Origin: Streptomyces sp. E2N166
GTDB lineage: Bacteria; Actinomycetota; Actinomycetes; Streptomycetales; Streptomycetaceae
Direction of reading: 5' to 3'
NCBI RefSeq assembly: GCF_003671715.1
Contig: NZ_RAIF01000025.1
Span: 160,214-211,805, forward strand
Length of the DNA: 51,592 bases
Every line of letters begins with the position of its first letter. Within the stretch, counting starts at the first letter, position 1. The position numbers were made by a program, and so were the translations under genes. The notes under the pieces are model-generated. The model saw only the letters and a program-made list of their open reading frames with translations. It was not told the origin of the DNA and ran no database searches. Shown in pieces: positions 18,260 to 26,128 of the stretch.

Positions 18260-18770
18260 GCAGTCCTCCTGCGGATATAAGTCCTGGCCCGAGTACGCGG
18301 CGGGCGTGCCGCGATTCTGGAGCCCGGATCCTGGTGGGGCGGGCGACCTTGCGGCATCAGCGCTCCCGCCGTCTGGCGCCGGCCCCTCGGTCGGTGCAAC
18401 CGCGCCGGACGCACCGGCTGTTCCCGGCGCGGCCACTTGGCCTTCGAGCGTCGGCGTTCAACGCGACCGGGGGGCAGGCGCGACCTGCACGCAGCGCCAC
18501 GATCACCGCTAGCGGACCCCGAGAGCGCCTGACCTGCGAAGTCGGGCCGCTGCGGGCCGCCGCGACGGTGCGTGGGCCCACCTTTGTCGACCGTGCCTGA
18601 CCGGCCTTACGGGCAGGCCGCTCGACGAGGTGGTCGATCGCCCTCTTCGGCGGCGGGTGGCCGTCGGACGCGCACGTTGGAAGCCGGCGCTGACTCTGGT
18701 CGCCGCAGCACACAATGCCCGTAAAGTGCCGACGCTCCACACCGGCAGGCTGGAGCGCCCCGGCCGTCGA
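18260..18770. other. Intergenic region, no gene recognised
   Basis: About 510 bp between two minus-strand genes. The longest open frame (127 codons, minus strand, 18357-18740) is Arg/Ser/Ala-rich with weak third-position bias and no domain. I treat it as non-coding. The PIG-L promoter should be near 18260-18330, where ATATAAG at 18285-18291 is unusually A/T-rich for this genome. Confidence 0.4.
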
Positions 18771-19355
18771 CTACTTGCTGACGGCGAACCGCATCAGAGC
18801 GTGCTCGTCGCCCTGCTTGACCTTCCCCGTCTCGTTGACGACCTCCAGCTTCCAGGCGCCGCCCACCCGCACGGCCTTGGCCACGGCGCAGGCGTTGTCC
18901 TGGCTGAGCAGGCTGGGCCAGATGTCGGCGACCTGCTGGGTGCTGCCCCCGGTCGCGTCGTAGACCTTGAAGCTGATGTTGCGCGCCTTCTGGAAGTCGC
19001 TGCCCTTCTTGTAGGCGGCGGCGACGAAGACGACGGACGTGATGGGGGCGGGGAGGCGGGCGAACTCGACGGTCACCGTCTCGTCGTCGCCGTCCCCGTG
19101 CCCGGTCTGGTTGTCGCCGCTGTGCAGGAGCGAGCCGTTGCCCATGGGGTCGAGGGAGTCGAGGCCGGCCAGGCGTACCGGGTCGCCGCCCTGCATGGCG
19201 ACGGCGATGAGGTCGAGGTCGGTGCCGGTCTTGCGGCGGAGCTTGCCGAGCACCCCGCCGCTGCTGCCGGCGGTCGGGTCCCAGGAGACGCCGATGGACA
19301 GGTGGGTCACCCCGTCCAGGTCCGCGGGGCCGTCTTCCTTCGTCAGCGTGATCAT
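18771..19355 (-). CDS. TerD family stress protein (first of two)
   Basis: A 194-residue TerD-domain protein. TerD proteins bind Ca2+ and are linked to tellurite or envelope stress and, in Streptomyces, to differentiation. The two acidic calcium-site segments are TDLDLIAVAM and DNQTGHGDGDDETV; THLSIGVSWDP opens the domain. GGAGG stands 11 nt before ATG 19355. It differs clearly from the second TerD gene at 20283 (LSIGVSWD versus VGLGWDV), so they are old paralogues. A GlsB-type membrane protein gene follows upstream on the same strand. Confidence 0.9.
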   Translation of the reverse strand: MITLTKEDGPADLDGVTHLSIGVSWDPTAGSSGGVLGKLRRKTGTDLDLIAVAMQGGDPVRLAGLDSLDPMGNGSLLHSGDNQTGHGDGDDETVTVEFARLPAPITSVVFVAAAYKKGSDFQKARNISFKVYDATGGSTQQVADIWPSLLSQDNACAVAKAVRVGGAWKLEVVNETGKVKQGDEHALMRFAVSK

Positions 19356-19542
19356 GTTCGAGTCGTCCTCCGTTTTCGTGCCTACGGCACAGAGTCTGCC
19401 CCGCGCTCTCTGCTTCCGGGTGGGCGGGTGCCGTCAGCCTGCGTCCGGGGTGCCTGAGACGATCACGAGGGAGGAGGCCGACCTGGCAGACGGGGCCGGC
19501 CCGGAAGGCCGCCGCGCGCCGGGCGTGGGGGGCGCCGCGGTG

Positions 19543-19806
19543 TCAGCGACGTGCTTTGGCGCGATCGAGGGCGGCGACACCGAGGGCCGCGAGAGCGATC
19601 TGGATGAGCCACTCGACCCAGTCGACGCCGTCGGTGTCGGCGACACCGAAGGCTGCGGCGAGGGCTGAGCCGATGAGAGCCGCGACGATGCCGACCGCGA
19701 TGGTCCACAGGATGCCGATGCGCTGCCGTCCGGGAATGACGAGTCGGCCCAGGACCCCGATGACGATGCCGATCACAATGGCGCTGATGATGCCGGAGAT
19801 CTCCAC
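19543..19806 (-). CDS. GlsB/YeaQ/YmgE family membrane protein (first of two)
   Basis: An 87-residue protein with three hydrophobic helices (about 4-24, 31-53 and 64-80) and Gly-rich packing: GIVIGVLGRLVIPGRQRIGI and GIVAALIGSALAAAFG. These match the transglycosylase-associated/GlsB stress family, whose function is poorly defined. The start is GTG 19806 with AAGGAGT upstream. It lies upstream of the first TerD gene on the same strand, about 190 bp away, mirroring the second TerD/GlsB pair at 20283-21211. Confidence 0.88.
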   Translation of the reverse strand: MEISGIISAIVIGIVIGVLGRLVIPGRQRIGILWTIAVGIVAALIGSALAAAFGVADTDGVDWVEWLIQIALAALGVAALDRAKARR

Positions 19807-19989
19807 GTCTACTCCTTCGTTGTCTTTATCTCGCGCTTACGACTGCCCCTTCAGGGGGTCGCCAGTCCCCCGTCATGCACCGGTCGGGAACGGACCTGCC
19901 CGGCACGAGGGCGCGGAAGTCGGAGTCGTCGTACCGGCCACCAGGGCTGGAATGCGTCCTTGCTGGAAGATCGCGCCGGCAAGAGACTT

Positions 19990-20003
19990 CTACAGCACTG
20001 TAG
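19990..20003. promoter_or_regulatory. BlaI-like operator upstream of the TatA-like gene
   Basis: CTACAGCACTGTAG has perfect 6-bp arms (CTACAG/CTGTAG). It shares the CTACA N4 TGTAG core with the palindrome in front of blaI at 21273-21288, and lies 67 bp before the start of the 49-residue TatA-like gene. It fits the TACA/TGTA half-sites known for BlaI/MecI repressors. Confidence 0.7.
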
Positions 20004-20069
20004 TTGGCGCCGTGCGGTCGGTGAAGCGTCCGTTTCCGGGCTGCGCCCGTTGTGAAGGGAGCGGATTCG

Positions 20070-20219
20070 GTGTTCGGTCTGAGTGAACTGGCTCTGGTGC
20101 TGGTTGTGGTGGTCGTCGTTCTCGGGGTCAAGAAGGGGCCCGAGTTGATGCGCTCTGCGGGCAGGGCCGCACGCGTCCTCAAGGGCGAGAAGAAGGCGTT
20201 GAAGGAGCGTGAGCAGTGA
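20070..20219 (+). CDS. Small TatA/E-like protein
   Basis: A 49-residue protein starting at GTG 20070 with AAGGGAG about 10 nt upstream. It begins with FGLSELALVLVVVVVVLGVK, a short N-terminal membrane helix, followed by KKGPELMRSAGRAARVLKGE, a basic amphipathic helix. That is the architecture of TatA/TatE pore subunits, which are usually 60-95 residues, so this is a minimal form. The hallmark FG before the amphipathic helix is only partly kept (LGVKKGPEL). A BlaI-like operator lies upstream and a bidirectional hairpin downstream. An alternative is a small stress membrane peptide that only resembles TatA. Confidence 0.7.
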   Translation: MFGLSELALVLVVVVVVLGVKKGPELMRSAGRAARVLKGEKKALKEREQ

Positions 20220-20244
20220 GCTGAGCCGGCTCGGAGGGAGAGTG

Positions 20245-20271
20245 CGGTCCTGCTCTGGGCGAGCAGGACCG
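20245..20271. terminator. Bidirectional hairpin between the TatA-like and second TerD genes
   Basis: An 11-bp perfect stem (20245-20255 with 20261-20271) and a 5-nt loop lie between two convergent stops, 25 bp from one and 11 bp from the other. It can terminate both transcripts. Confidence 0.85.
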
Positions 20272-20282
20272 AGGCGGCTCCG

Positions 20283-20858
20283 TCAGACGTTGACGCCGAA
20301 GTCGGCGGCGATGCCGGCCAGCCCCGAGGCGTAGCCCTGGCCGACGGCCCGGAACTTCCATTCGGCGCCGTGCCGGTAGAGCTCGCCGAAGACCATGGCG
20401 GTCTCGGCGGAGGCGTCCTCGGAGAGGTCGTAGCGGGCGATTTCCTGGTTGTTGGCCTGGTTGACGACGCGGATGAACGCGTTGCGGACCTGGCCGAAGC
20501 TCTGGCCGCGGTTCTCGGCGTCGTGGATGGAGACCGGGAAGATGATTTTGTCGATCTCGGTGGGGACGGTGGCGAGGTTCACCTTGACGGCCTCGTCGTC
20601 GCCCTCGCCCTCGCCGGTGAGGTTGTCGCCGGTGTGCTCGACCGAGCCGTCCGGGCTGGTGAGGTTGTTGTAGAAGACGAAGTGCCCGTCCGAGGGCACC
20701 TTGCCGGAGGCGTCGAGGAGCAGCACCGAGGCGTCCAGGTCGTAGTCGGTGCCGGTGGTGGTTCGCACGTCCCAGCCCAGACCGACCAGTACGGCGGTCA
20801 GGCCCGGCGCCTCCTTGCTCAGCGAGACGTTGCCGCCCTTGGCCAGGGAGACTCCCAT
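20283..20858 (-). CDS. TerD family stress protein (second of two)
   Basis: A 191-residue canonical TerD protein starting [18 protein letters not shown]. Calcium-site segments are [14 protein letters not shown] and [17 protein letters not shown]. The closing motif is [18 protein letters not shown]. Length and sequence match the common TerD/TerE form. ATG 20858 has AAGGAGT 7 nt upstream. The longer in-frame extension is Arg-rich and out of family. The gene sits between the TatA-like gene and the second GlsB-type gene inside a small envelope-stress cluster. Confidence 0.95.
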   Translation of the reverse strand: MGVSLAKGGNVSLSKEAPGLTAVLVGLGWDVRTTTGTDYDLDASVLLLDASGKVPSDGHFVFYNNLTSPDGSVEHTGDNLTGEGEGDDEAVKVNLATVPTEIDKIIFPVSIHDAENRGQSFGQVRNAFIRVVNQANNQEIARYDLSEDASAETAMVFGELYRHGAEWKFRAVGQGYASGLAGIAADFGVNV

Positions 20859-20944
20859 TGCGTACTCCTTCTCGGTAGGTGTGGTCCGCGCCGTGTGCGA
20901 GGCCACGGATGTCGAAGAGAGGGACAGAGCTTGTGGGGGGCCTG

Positions 20945-21211
20945 TCAGTCCCGGGAGCTGCCGAACAGCAGGCGATAGCCGACCAGCAGCGCGAGGGCGC
21001 CGACTATGGCGGACCCCCACGTCGCGGCGTCGAAGAACTCCCGCTGCACCGGGCGGTCGAGGAACTCGGCCGACAGCCAGCCGCCGAGGAAGGCACCGGC
21101 GACGCCGATCGCCGTCGTGCCGACGCAACCGCCGGGATCCCGTCCGGGCAGGATCGCCTTGGCGATCGCTCCGGCGAGCAGTCCCAGCACCAGCCAGGCG
21201 ATGACACCCAT
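20945..21211 (-). CDS. GlsB/YeaQ/YmgE family membrane protein (second of two)
   Basis: An 88-residue three-helix membrane protein: [20 protein letters not shown], then [25 protein letters not shown] across residues 21-45 and a last helix [18 protein letters not shown]. These are the typical GlsB/transglycosylase-associated motifs ([23 protein letters not shown]). It is more canonical than the first copy at 19543. It is 86 bp upstream of the second TerD gene on the same strand and divergent from blaI, so its promoter region overlaps or borders the blaI operator. Confidence 0.93.
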   Translation of the reverse strand: MGVIAWLVLGLLAGAIAKAILPGRDPGGCVGTTAIGVAGAFLGGWLSAEFLDRPVQREFFDAATWGSAIVGALALLVGYRLLFGSSRD

Positions 21212-21272
21212 CCTTCTGCGCTCCTTACCGCTGGGTTGTTCATGAGGCGAACGGCCCTCGGACAGCCTATCT

Positions 21273-21288
21273 TCTACAGTGATGTAGA
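21273..21288. promoter_or_regulatory. BlaI operator in the GlsB-blaI divergent region
   Basis: TCTACAGTGATGTAGA is a perfect palindrome (6-bp arms, 4-bp centre) 74 bp before the blaI start. It matches the TACA/TGTA symmetry expected for BlaI/MecI repressors and the second site at 19990-20003, so it is probably autoregulatory. Confidence 0.8.
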
Positions 21289-21361
21289 TGGTGTGGTGGT
21301 CGGAGGGCGTCTATACGATGTCCGCCCGGGAAGCTGGCGGTGGGCGGAAGGGGGACGGGAC

Positions 21362-21748
21362 GTGGCGGACAGTCGACGTCCCCGGCGGCGGGGGCAGGGT
21401 GAGCTGGAGGCGCTGGTGCTGTCGGCGCTGCGGGAGACGGGCGGGCCGGCCACGGCCGGCCGGGTGCACGAGCAGCTTGGCGAGGGTCTCGCCTATACGA
21501 CGGTGATCACGATCTTGACCCGGTTGCTGGACAAGGGTGTGGTGACCCGTGAGCGGGCAGGCCGTTCCTTCGTCTGGCGGCCGGTCGCCGACCAGGCGGG
21601 TCTGGCGGCGCGGAAGATGCGCCGGGTCCTGGACGCGGAGAACGACAGGGAGGCGGTGCTGACCAGTTTCCTCACCGCCCTCGACCCGGCTGACGAACGG
21701 CTTCTGCGCGGCCTGCTGGCCCAGCCACGGAGCGACGGAGGAGACTGA
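21362..21748 (+). CDS. BlaI/MecI/CopY family repressor
   Basis: A 128-residue winged-helix repressor. The DNA-binding part is GELEALVLSALRETGGPATAGRVHEQL in outline (residues 11-38), with AYTTVITILTRLLDKGVV as the recognition region and ERAGRSFVWRPV as the wing. The C-terminal helices dimerise (AARKMRRVLDAENDREAVLT). Length is the family norm with GTG 21362; longer in-frame starts are not supported. An M56 membrane peptidase follows after 6 bp, the usual sensor-protease partner that cleaves or releases BlaI. Two matching palindromes suggest it represses itself and the TatA-like gene. Confidence 0.9.
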   Translation: MADSRRPRRRGQGELEALVLSALRETGGPATAGRVHEQLGEGLAYTTVITILTRLLDKGVVTRERAGRSFVWRPVADQAGLAARKMRRVLDAENDREAVLTSFLTALDPADERLLRGLLAQPRSDGGD

Positions 21749-21754
21749 CACCTC

Positions 21755-22687
21755 ATGGGAGTCTTCGTCTTCCTGCCGCTCGTCCTGCCGCTTACCGCTT
21801 GGCCGATCTCCCGGCTGGCCGAGCAGCATCTGCACCCGCGGACAGCGACCAGGCTGCTCACGGCTGTGGCCACCGTGATGGCACTGTGCAGCACGGTGTG
21901 CCTGGCGTTGGTCATGGTGGTCGGGACGGCGCAACTACCGGGGAATCCTCTGCCCGACGGCTGGTCCGACCCGGAGGTGCGGGCGGCGGTCCCCTTCGAC
22001 GAAGTGGCCGGGAAGGCGGCGATCCCGGCTCTGTGCGCGGTTCTCCTGTCCTGCGGGCGGACGCTGTGGCGGCACGGCCGGGTACGTCGTCGTGCTCACC
22101 GCGCACTGGCCGGACTGCCGGACACCACGGTGGCCGTACTCGTGGACGACGTCCCTTACGCGTACGCCCTGCCCGGCGCACGGCGAGACCGAGTCGTGGT
22201 GACCACCGCCCTGCTGGGCTGCCTGGAACCGGCGGAACGCCGCGCGCTGTTCGCCCACGAGCGGGCACACCTCGTCGGGCGACACCACCGCTATCTGCTC
22301 GCCGTGCAACTCGCCTCACGCGCCAACCCGTTCCTGCGACCACTGCGTTCCACAGTGACGTACGCGGCGGAACGGTGGGCCGACGAGGAAGCGGCCCGTG
22401 CCGTGGGGAGCCGGCGGGTCGTGGCGCACGCGATCGGCAAGGCGGCCCTGGTGTCACGCGAGGTGCCCGTGGCGACACTGGCGGGCATGGCCGGGCCGGG
22501 GCCGGTGCCGCGCAGGGTGGCCGCCCTGCTGAAGCCCGCTCCGGCGCCGCGCAACTGGCCGTCGGCGTCCACCTCGGTGGGGTGGGCGGCGTGGGCGGCG
22601 GCGGCGGGCACCGTCGTGTCGGCGATGTCGTCCGCGAACTCGGCCGTGACCATGTTCTTCATCCTGCACGCCGCGACACCGCTCTGA
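21755..22687 (+). CDS. M56 family (BlaR1/MecR1-like) membrane metallopeptidase
   Basis: A 310-residue membrane protein: two N-terminal helices (about 3-20 and 33-57), a third near 87-99, then a cytoplasmic zinc-peptidase domain with FAHERAHLVGRHH (HExxH at about 169-173) and AERWADEEAARAVG as the third-ligand region. A last helix is near 270-290. There is no penicillin-binding sensor domain, so this is the short Streptomyces M56 type. It is encoded 6 bp after blaI and probably inactivates BlaI on an envelope signal. Confidence 0.9.
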   Translation: MGVFVFLPLVLPLTAWPISRLAEQHLHPRTATRLLTAVATVMALCSTVCLALVMVVGTAQLPGNPLPDGWSDPEVRAAVPFDEVAGKAAIPALCAVLLSCGRTLWRHGRVRRRAHRALAGLPDTTVAVLVDDVPYAYALPGARRDRVVVTTALLGCLEPAERRALFAHERAHLVGRHHRYLLAVQLASRANPFLRPLRSTVTYAAERWADEEAARAVGSRRVVAHAIGKAALVSREVPVATLAGMAGPGPVPRRVAALLKPAPAPRNWPSASTSVGWAAWAAAAGTVVSAMSSANSAVTMFFILHAATPL

Positions 22688-22726
22688 ACGAGAGGGCCGA
22701 GAGCCAGGCACGGGCTGCCAACGTGA

Positions 22727-23191
22727 CTCCGGCCGCGGCTCAGTCCCGAGTTCGCGGCGGTCGCGGTCCTCGTCATGATCGGGGGCTGGGCGGTGGCCCG
22801 CGCGGCGGAGGGCATCGTGGAGCACAGGGGCCTGAACGCCGGCCTTGTGGGCGCCGTGTTCATTGGCCTCGTCAACGCCCTGCCGGAGACCGTCACGTCC
22901 ATCGCCGCCGTCCGGCGCGGAGCCGTCACCCTCGCCATCGCCGCCATCATCGGCGGCAACTGCCTGGACGCGCTCAACCTGGTCGTCGGCGACGCCGCCT
23001 ACCGAGGCGGGTCCCTGTTCCACGCCGCCAACCCGGACGAGCTGTTCCTCACCAGCGGGGCCATGGTCATGACGGCGGTCCTGCTCGGTGGCCTTCTGGT
23101 CCGCCAGAGGCGCGGCTGGCTGAGGGTGGGCTTCGACGGCATCCTGCTCATCGCCGTCTACGCCAGCATCGTCACCGTGCTCGCCGTCTGA
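22727..23191 (+). pseudogene. Truncated CaCA-family sodium/calcium exchanger (C-terminal half)
   Basis: The open frame begins after a TGA at 22724-22726; the only normal start is ATG 22775, giving 138 residues. The content corresponds to the second half of a cation/Ca2+ exchanger: WAVARAAEGIVEH, then the alpha-repeat region VNALPETVTSIAAVRRG, GGNCLDALNLVVGDAAYR and two final helices. A working exchanger needs two such repeats in about 330 residues. No first half, ribosome site or upstream coding sequence is present, so it is best read as a 5'-truncated pseudogene at the edge of the rearranged region. Confidence 0.65.
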
Positions 23192-23412
23192 GCAGAAGCC
23201 TGGCGCAGGGGAGAGCAGGGCGGAGCCAGGAACAGGGACGGTCGTTGGGGAGAGCTACGGCTGCCCGGTATCCGGTGCTTCCTGTCTACGGCTGTCCAGG
23301 GCGCTTCTTCGACTGGCCCCGAGGGCCGGCAGCAAGACGGTCGAAGGGCACCGCCGGCACCGCTCACCGCGTTGTGCTCCACAGGGTCCTTCCCCCTCCC
23401 CCGCAGAGCTTC

Positions 23413-23459
23413 ATGGAGCGGGTGACGAGAATCGAACTCGCGCTCTCAGCTTGGGAAGC
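23413..23459. repeat. att-like duplicate of the tRNA-Gly 3' part
   Basis: 47 bp identical to 26054-26100, in the same orientation. It covers the CCA, acceptor, T arm, variable region and the anticodon arm to its loop. It lacks the D arm and 5' acceptor strand and cannot make a tRNA. It marks the far end of the integrated element. Confidence 0.9.
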
Positions 23460-23783
23460 GACGGCGCTCGCACAGGCTCCATGGCTCTGACCAGCATTGA
23501 TACCTGACCCCAAGGTGATCGGGCGTGTCGGAACGCACTGTCGTTGACCGTGGGTTTCCGCCCTTACGGGCATGCGAAGGGCACGGGACCTCGGAAGTGG
23601 TAGGCCAGCGTCACCGAGGAGACGGCTGCACACGGTCCGTCCAGTGCGGGGATCAGCTGTTGAACGGGACGTTGCGGCCGCACTGTATCCACGAGCGCCT
23701 GGCGCCGGGTCCCCTGTCATTCGATCAGAGCCGCGCGGTGCACTCTCCGCCCGCTGTGCTATTTCGAATGGCATACTCGGAGT

Positions 23784-24065
23784 GTGACTGACGACGAAGT
23801 TGACTTCCCGCCCGGCGACGGCCCCACCAGCGGTATCTCCGTCACCTTGACCGCCGGAACCCTGCAGGCCATCCGTGAGCGGGTCGGCAGGCGAGGTGTC
23901 TCGGCCTACCTGGAGAAGGCGGCCCAGCGGCAGATCGAGCGCGACAATCTGGACGAGCTGATCGCAGACTTCGACAAGGTGCACGGTCCGGCCGATCTCG
24001 AGGCCGTGGCGGCCAAGCGTGCCCGGCTGACCGGAGGCACCACGGACGCTGGGGCGGCCGCGTGA
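23784..24065 (+). CDS. Antitoxin of a VapBC-like pair (ribbon-helix-helix type)
   Basis: A 93-residue protein. ISVTLTAGTLQAIRERVGRR looks like the beta strand and first helix of a ribbon-helix-helix/CopG-type domain (residues 18-37), followed by GVSAYLEKAAQRQIE as the second helix. The C-terminal acidic helix LDELIADFDKVHGPAD would wrap the toxin. GTG 23784 is the likely start. The stop overlaps the GTG of the PIN toxin (GTGA), the usual arrangement. It probably represses its own promoter around 23755-23783. Confidence 0.85.
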   Translation: MTDDEVDFPPGDGPTSGISVTLTAGTLQAIRERVGRRGVSAYLEKAAQRQIERDNLDELIADFDKVHGPADLEAVAAKRARLTGGTTDAGAAA

Positions 24066-24460
24066 GCGGTGTCCTGGTCCTGGACAGCGAGGGTCTGGCG
24101 AAGGCCGTACACCGGGATCGGGAAATCCACGAGTGGCTGACGGCTGCTCGCGACGCGGACCTGCCCGTGATCACCTCGGCGGCCGTGTTGGTCGAGGTGA
24201 TCCATCCGAGGATCAACGACGCCGCACTGAAGTGGACCCTGTCCCGCCTGAGCGTCGAGCCGGTGACCCAAGCCGTCGCACAATCCGCTGCCGCCTTGCT
24301 GCGGGCAGCGGGGCTGCACGGCCACAAGTACGCCATCGACGCCATGCTGTGCGCGACCGCCTTGCAGCATCCCGGCCGGGTGACGATTCTGACTTCGGAC
24401 GTGGAAGACATCGGGCTGCTCACTGCCGAGCATCCGCGCCTGAGTGCGGAGAAGGTCTGA
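24062..24460 (+). CDS. PIN-domain toxin (VapC-like ribonuclease)
   Basis: A 132-residue PIN-domain RNase. Acidic active-site residues can be placed: Asp8 in VLVLDSEGL, Glu in VLVEVIHP, Asp in KYAIDAMLCATA and Asp in ILTSDVEDIG. Its GTG start overlaps the antitoxin stop by 4 bp. As a VapC-type toxin it would cut RNA when freed from its antitoxin. It lies in the tRNA-Gly element, where the pair may have stabilised the element. A decayed copy of the last third of this gene is at 9605-9745. Confidence 0.9.
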   Translation: MSGVLVLDSEGLAKAVHRDREIHEWLTAARDADLPVITSAAVLVEVIHPRINDAALKWTLSRLSVEPVTQAVAQSAAALLRAAGLHGHKYAIDAMLCATALQHPGRVTILTSDVEDIGLLTAEHPRLSAEKV

Positions 24461-24614
24461 GCCGCGACGCCTTGTAGAGGCGGTGCTCGCCGTGCGGACT
24501 CGGCTCTGGCTCAGCGGTCTCCTGCCCAGTCGGCAGGTCGGCTGGGAGGGACACCCTCTCGACCTGCTCGGATCAGGCTGAACGATGGCATGGTCGGCAT
24601 CGGACAGGGGCGTG

Positions 24615-25869
24615 TCACGCCCGAGTAGCGGCACCCCCCACCGTTTCGAAGCCCCTGGAAGGGCATGGACTCGGGCTCCGGCACGCGCCAGACGATGCGG
24701 ACTTGCTCGTCGAGAGGAAGCGAGGGGCGATGTATATGCAGTGGATGAAGTAGAGAACGGCCAGTCGAAATGCCTCCGGTTCGATGTCGGTCGACTTCGT
24801 CACCGTGGCCCGGCTCAGCTTGTTCACTTGGCGCACGACGCTTGAATCGGCTTCGAGTGGGCCGAGCTCGCTGAGGATCTCCGGATCGAGTTCGGCCTCC
24901 TCGCGCATGGCCTGGACCGACCGTCTCAGCAGGTCGGGCTCCGATTCGACCCGGTCGACGATTCGGGCGATGACGTAGTCATGGAGCACATCCGCCTCGA
25001 TGTCGCCGTGCTCCACCGGTTCCTCGCCCGTGCAACTCGGGCACCCCTCGCACTCGGTGGGTTCGTCAGCCTCCTGAGTGGAGACGAAGCACGAGACCAC
25101 CCACATAATCTCGGCACGGTCTAGCTCCGGTTTCTCGGCGGTCGACAGGTCGGGGCCGCCCCATTGACTACCGGGATCACTGCCATCTCCGTCTCGACCC
25201 TCCGGCGGCGTCATCTCGGAGCGCAGCAGGAACTCCGCACTGACGAGGTACGGTTCCCAGCCGTGCGCGCTCATCAGCAGCGTCGCCAGCGCGTCCCCGG
25301 GCGCTTCCAGAAGATGAGATCTTCATCGAAGCCGTTGACGAAGTGCAGGACGTGGTCCGTCGAATCGAACTCCACTCCGGACATCTCGCTCAGGTGGGTC
25401 AGGACCGCCTGACGGCCCCGGTAGCGTCCGACGTAGCGGCGGGCCTGGGCGACAAAGAACGGCACAGTGCTGTCGTTCAGCACAGCGTTGGGGCTGACGC
25501 CGATGAAACGGGGGGCAGTGGACCGGACCGTCGGAGCTGTTGGGTGGCGTTCGCCCAGTGCAGTTGTCTGGTGTCCGGGTCGTACACCACGCAGTAGACA
25601 GGAATGTTCCCGTCCGCCCAGGTGTCACCGTGCTGGTCGACAGGCTCCGCGTAGCCGTTGCCTCGGCGCCAGCTACTCCCACCCTGGACCTTGATCGTGT
25701 CGCTCGTGAGATGTCCGTCGTCGGCGAAGGTGATGTAGAAATCCTCCCCGAAGTCGTTCTGCCCGGATATCTCTTGAACGATGTGGTCGTGGTCTTCGAG
25801 CAGGGTGCGCAACGCGTTCACGGCAGCCTGTCCCGCACGCCGCTCCCTTCGACACCTTCGGCATGCCAC
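24615..25869 (-). pseudogene. DUF4365-like gene broken by two frameshifts
   Basis: Three adjacent minus-strand frames join into one protein. The first part (25869-25477) has the DUF4365 pattern: GQAAVNALRTLLEDHDHI, NDFGEDFYITF, IKVQGGSSW and IPVYCVVYDPDTRQLHW. The frame is lost at a run of six G (25510-25515); in the next frame RFIGVSPNAVLNDSTVPFF follows on. A second shift near 25296-25300 (CCCGGGG on the coding strand) leads to ATLLMSAHGWEPYLVSAEFL and on to 24615. DUF4365 domains resemble nucleases and often occur in defence loci. Real decay or homopolymer sequencing errors would both explain it. The last 40 residues look out of frame too. Confidence 0.7.
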
Positions 25870-26020
25870 GCCCCCTTCAGAAGGTTCCTCGCCGGCCCTT
25901 GCAGATGAGGGGCCGGTGCCTGCCTGGATCAGCCTGCCTCATACCTATGACACCGAGGTCGGAACGAGGGAGGTCGTAGAGCGCCTGCTGAGCGGCCTGG
26001 CATGGCGCGGCCCGGAAACG

Positions 26021-26053
26021 ACTGAGGCCCAGGTCATTGACCTGGGCCTCAGT
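26021..26053 (-). terminator. Terminator of the tRNA-Gly gene
   Basis: A perfect 16-bp inverted repeat (26021-26036 with 26038-26053) begins 1 bp beyond the encoded CCA end of the tRNA on its downstream side. This is the usual strong tRNA terminator of Streptomyces. Confidence 0.9.
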
Positions 26054-26054
26054 A

Positions 26055-26128
26055 TGGAGCGGGTGACGAGAATCGAACTCGCGCTCTCAGCTTGGGAAGC
26101 TGATGTTCTACCATTAAACTACACCCGC
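26055..26128 (-). tRNA. tRNA-Gly (anticodon CCC)
   Basis: 74 nt including an encoded CCA. The acceptor arms GCGGGTG and CACCCGC pair fully. The anticodon stem TCAGC/GCTGA encloses the loop TTCCCAA, giving CCC. The T arm GCGAG/CTCGT-type stem carries TTCGATT. Its 3' part has served as the attachment site of the adjacent element and is still intact. Confidence 0.95.

Larger units (their letters stand above)
23413..26100. mobile_element. Degenerate tRNA-Gly-integrated element without an integrase
   Basis: The stretch between a 47-bp copy of the tRNA-Gly 3' part (23413-23459) and the intact tRNA-Gly gene (same 47 bp at 26054-26100) has the geometry left by a tyrosine-recombinase element that inserted at the 3' half of a tRNA gene. 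It contains a toxin-antitoxin pair and a broken DUF4365-like gene. No integrase, excisionase or replication gene is present, so the element has been reduced by deletion. About 320 bp between the left repeat and the antitoxin (23460-23783) show no gene, nor does 23192-23412 outside it. Confidence 0.75.

Noticed and set aside
18357..18740. 127-codon minus-strand frame between the PIG-L and TerD genes
   Set aside because: Arg/Ser-rich, no recognisable motif and no ribosome site.
23413..23459. Considered as a second functional tRNA-Gly gene
   Set aside because: The 5' acceptor strand and D arm are absent and the flanking bases do not pair, so it cannot fold into a tRNA.
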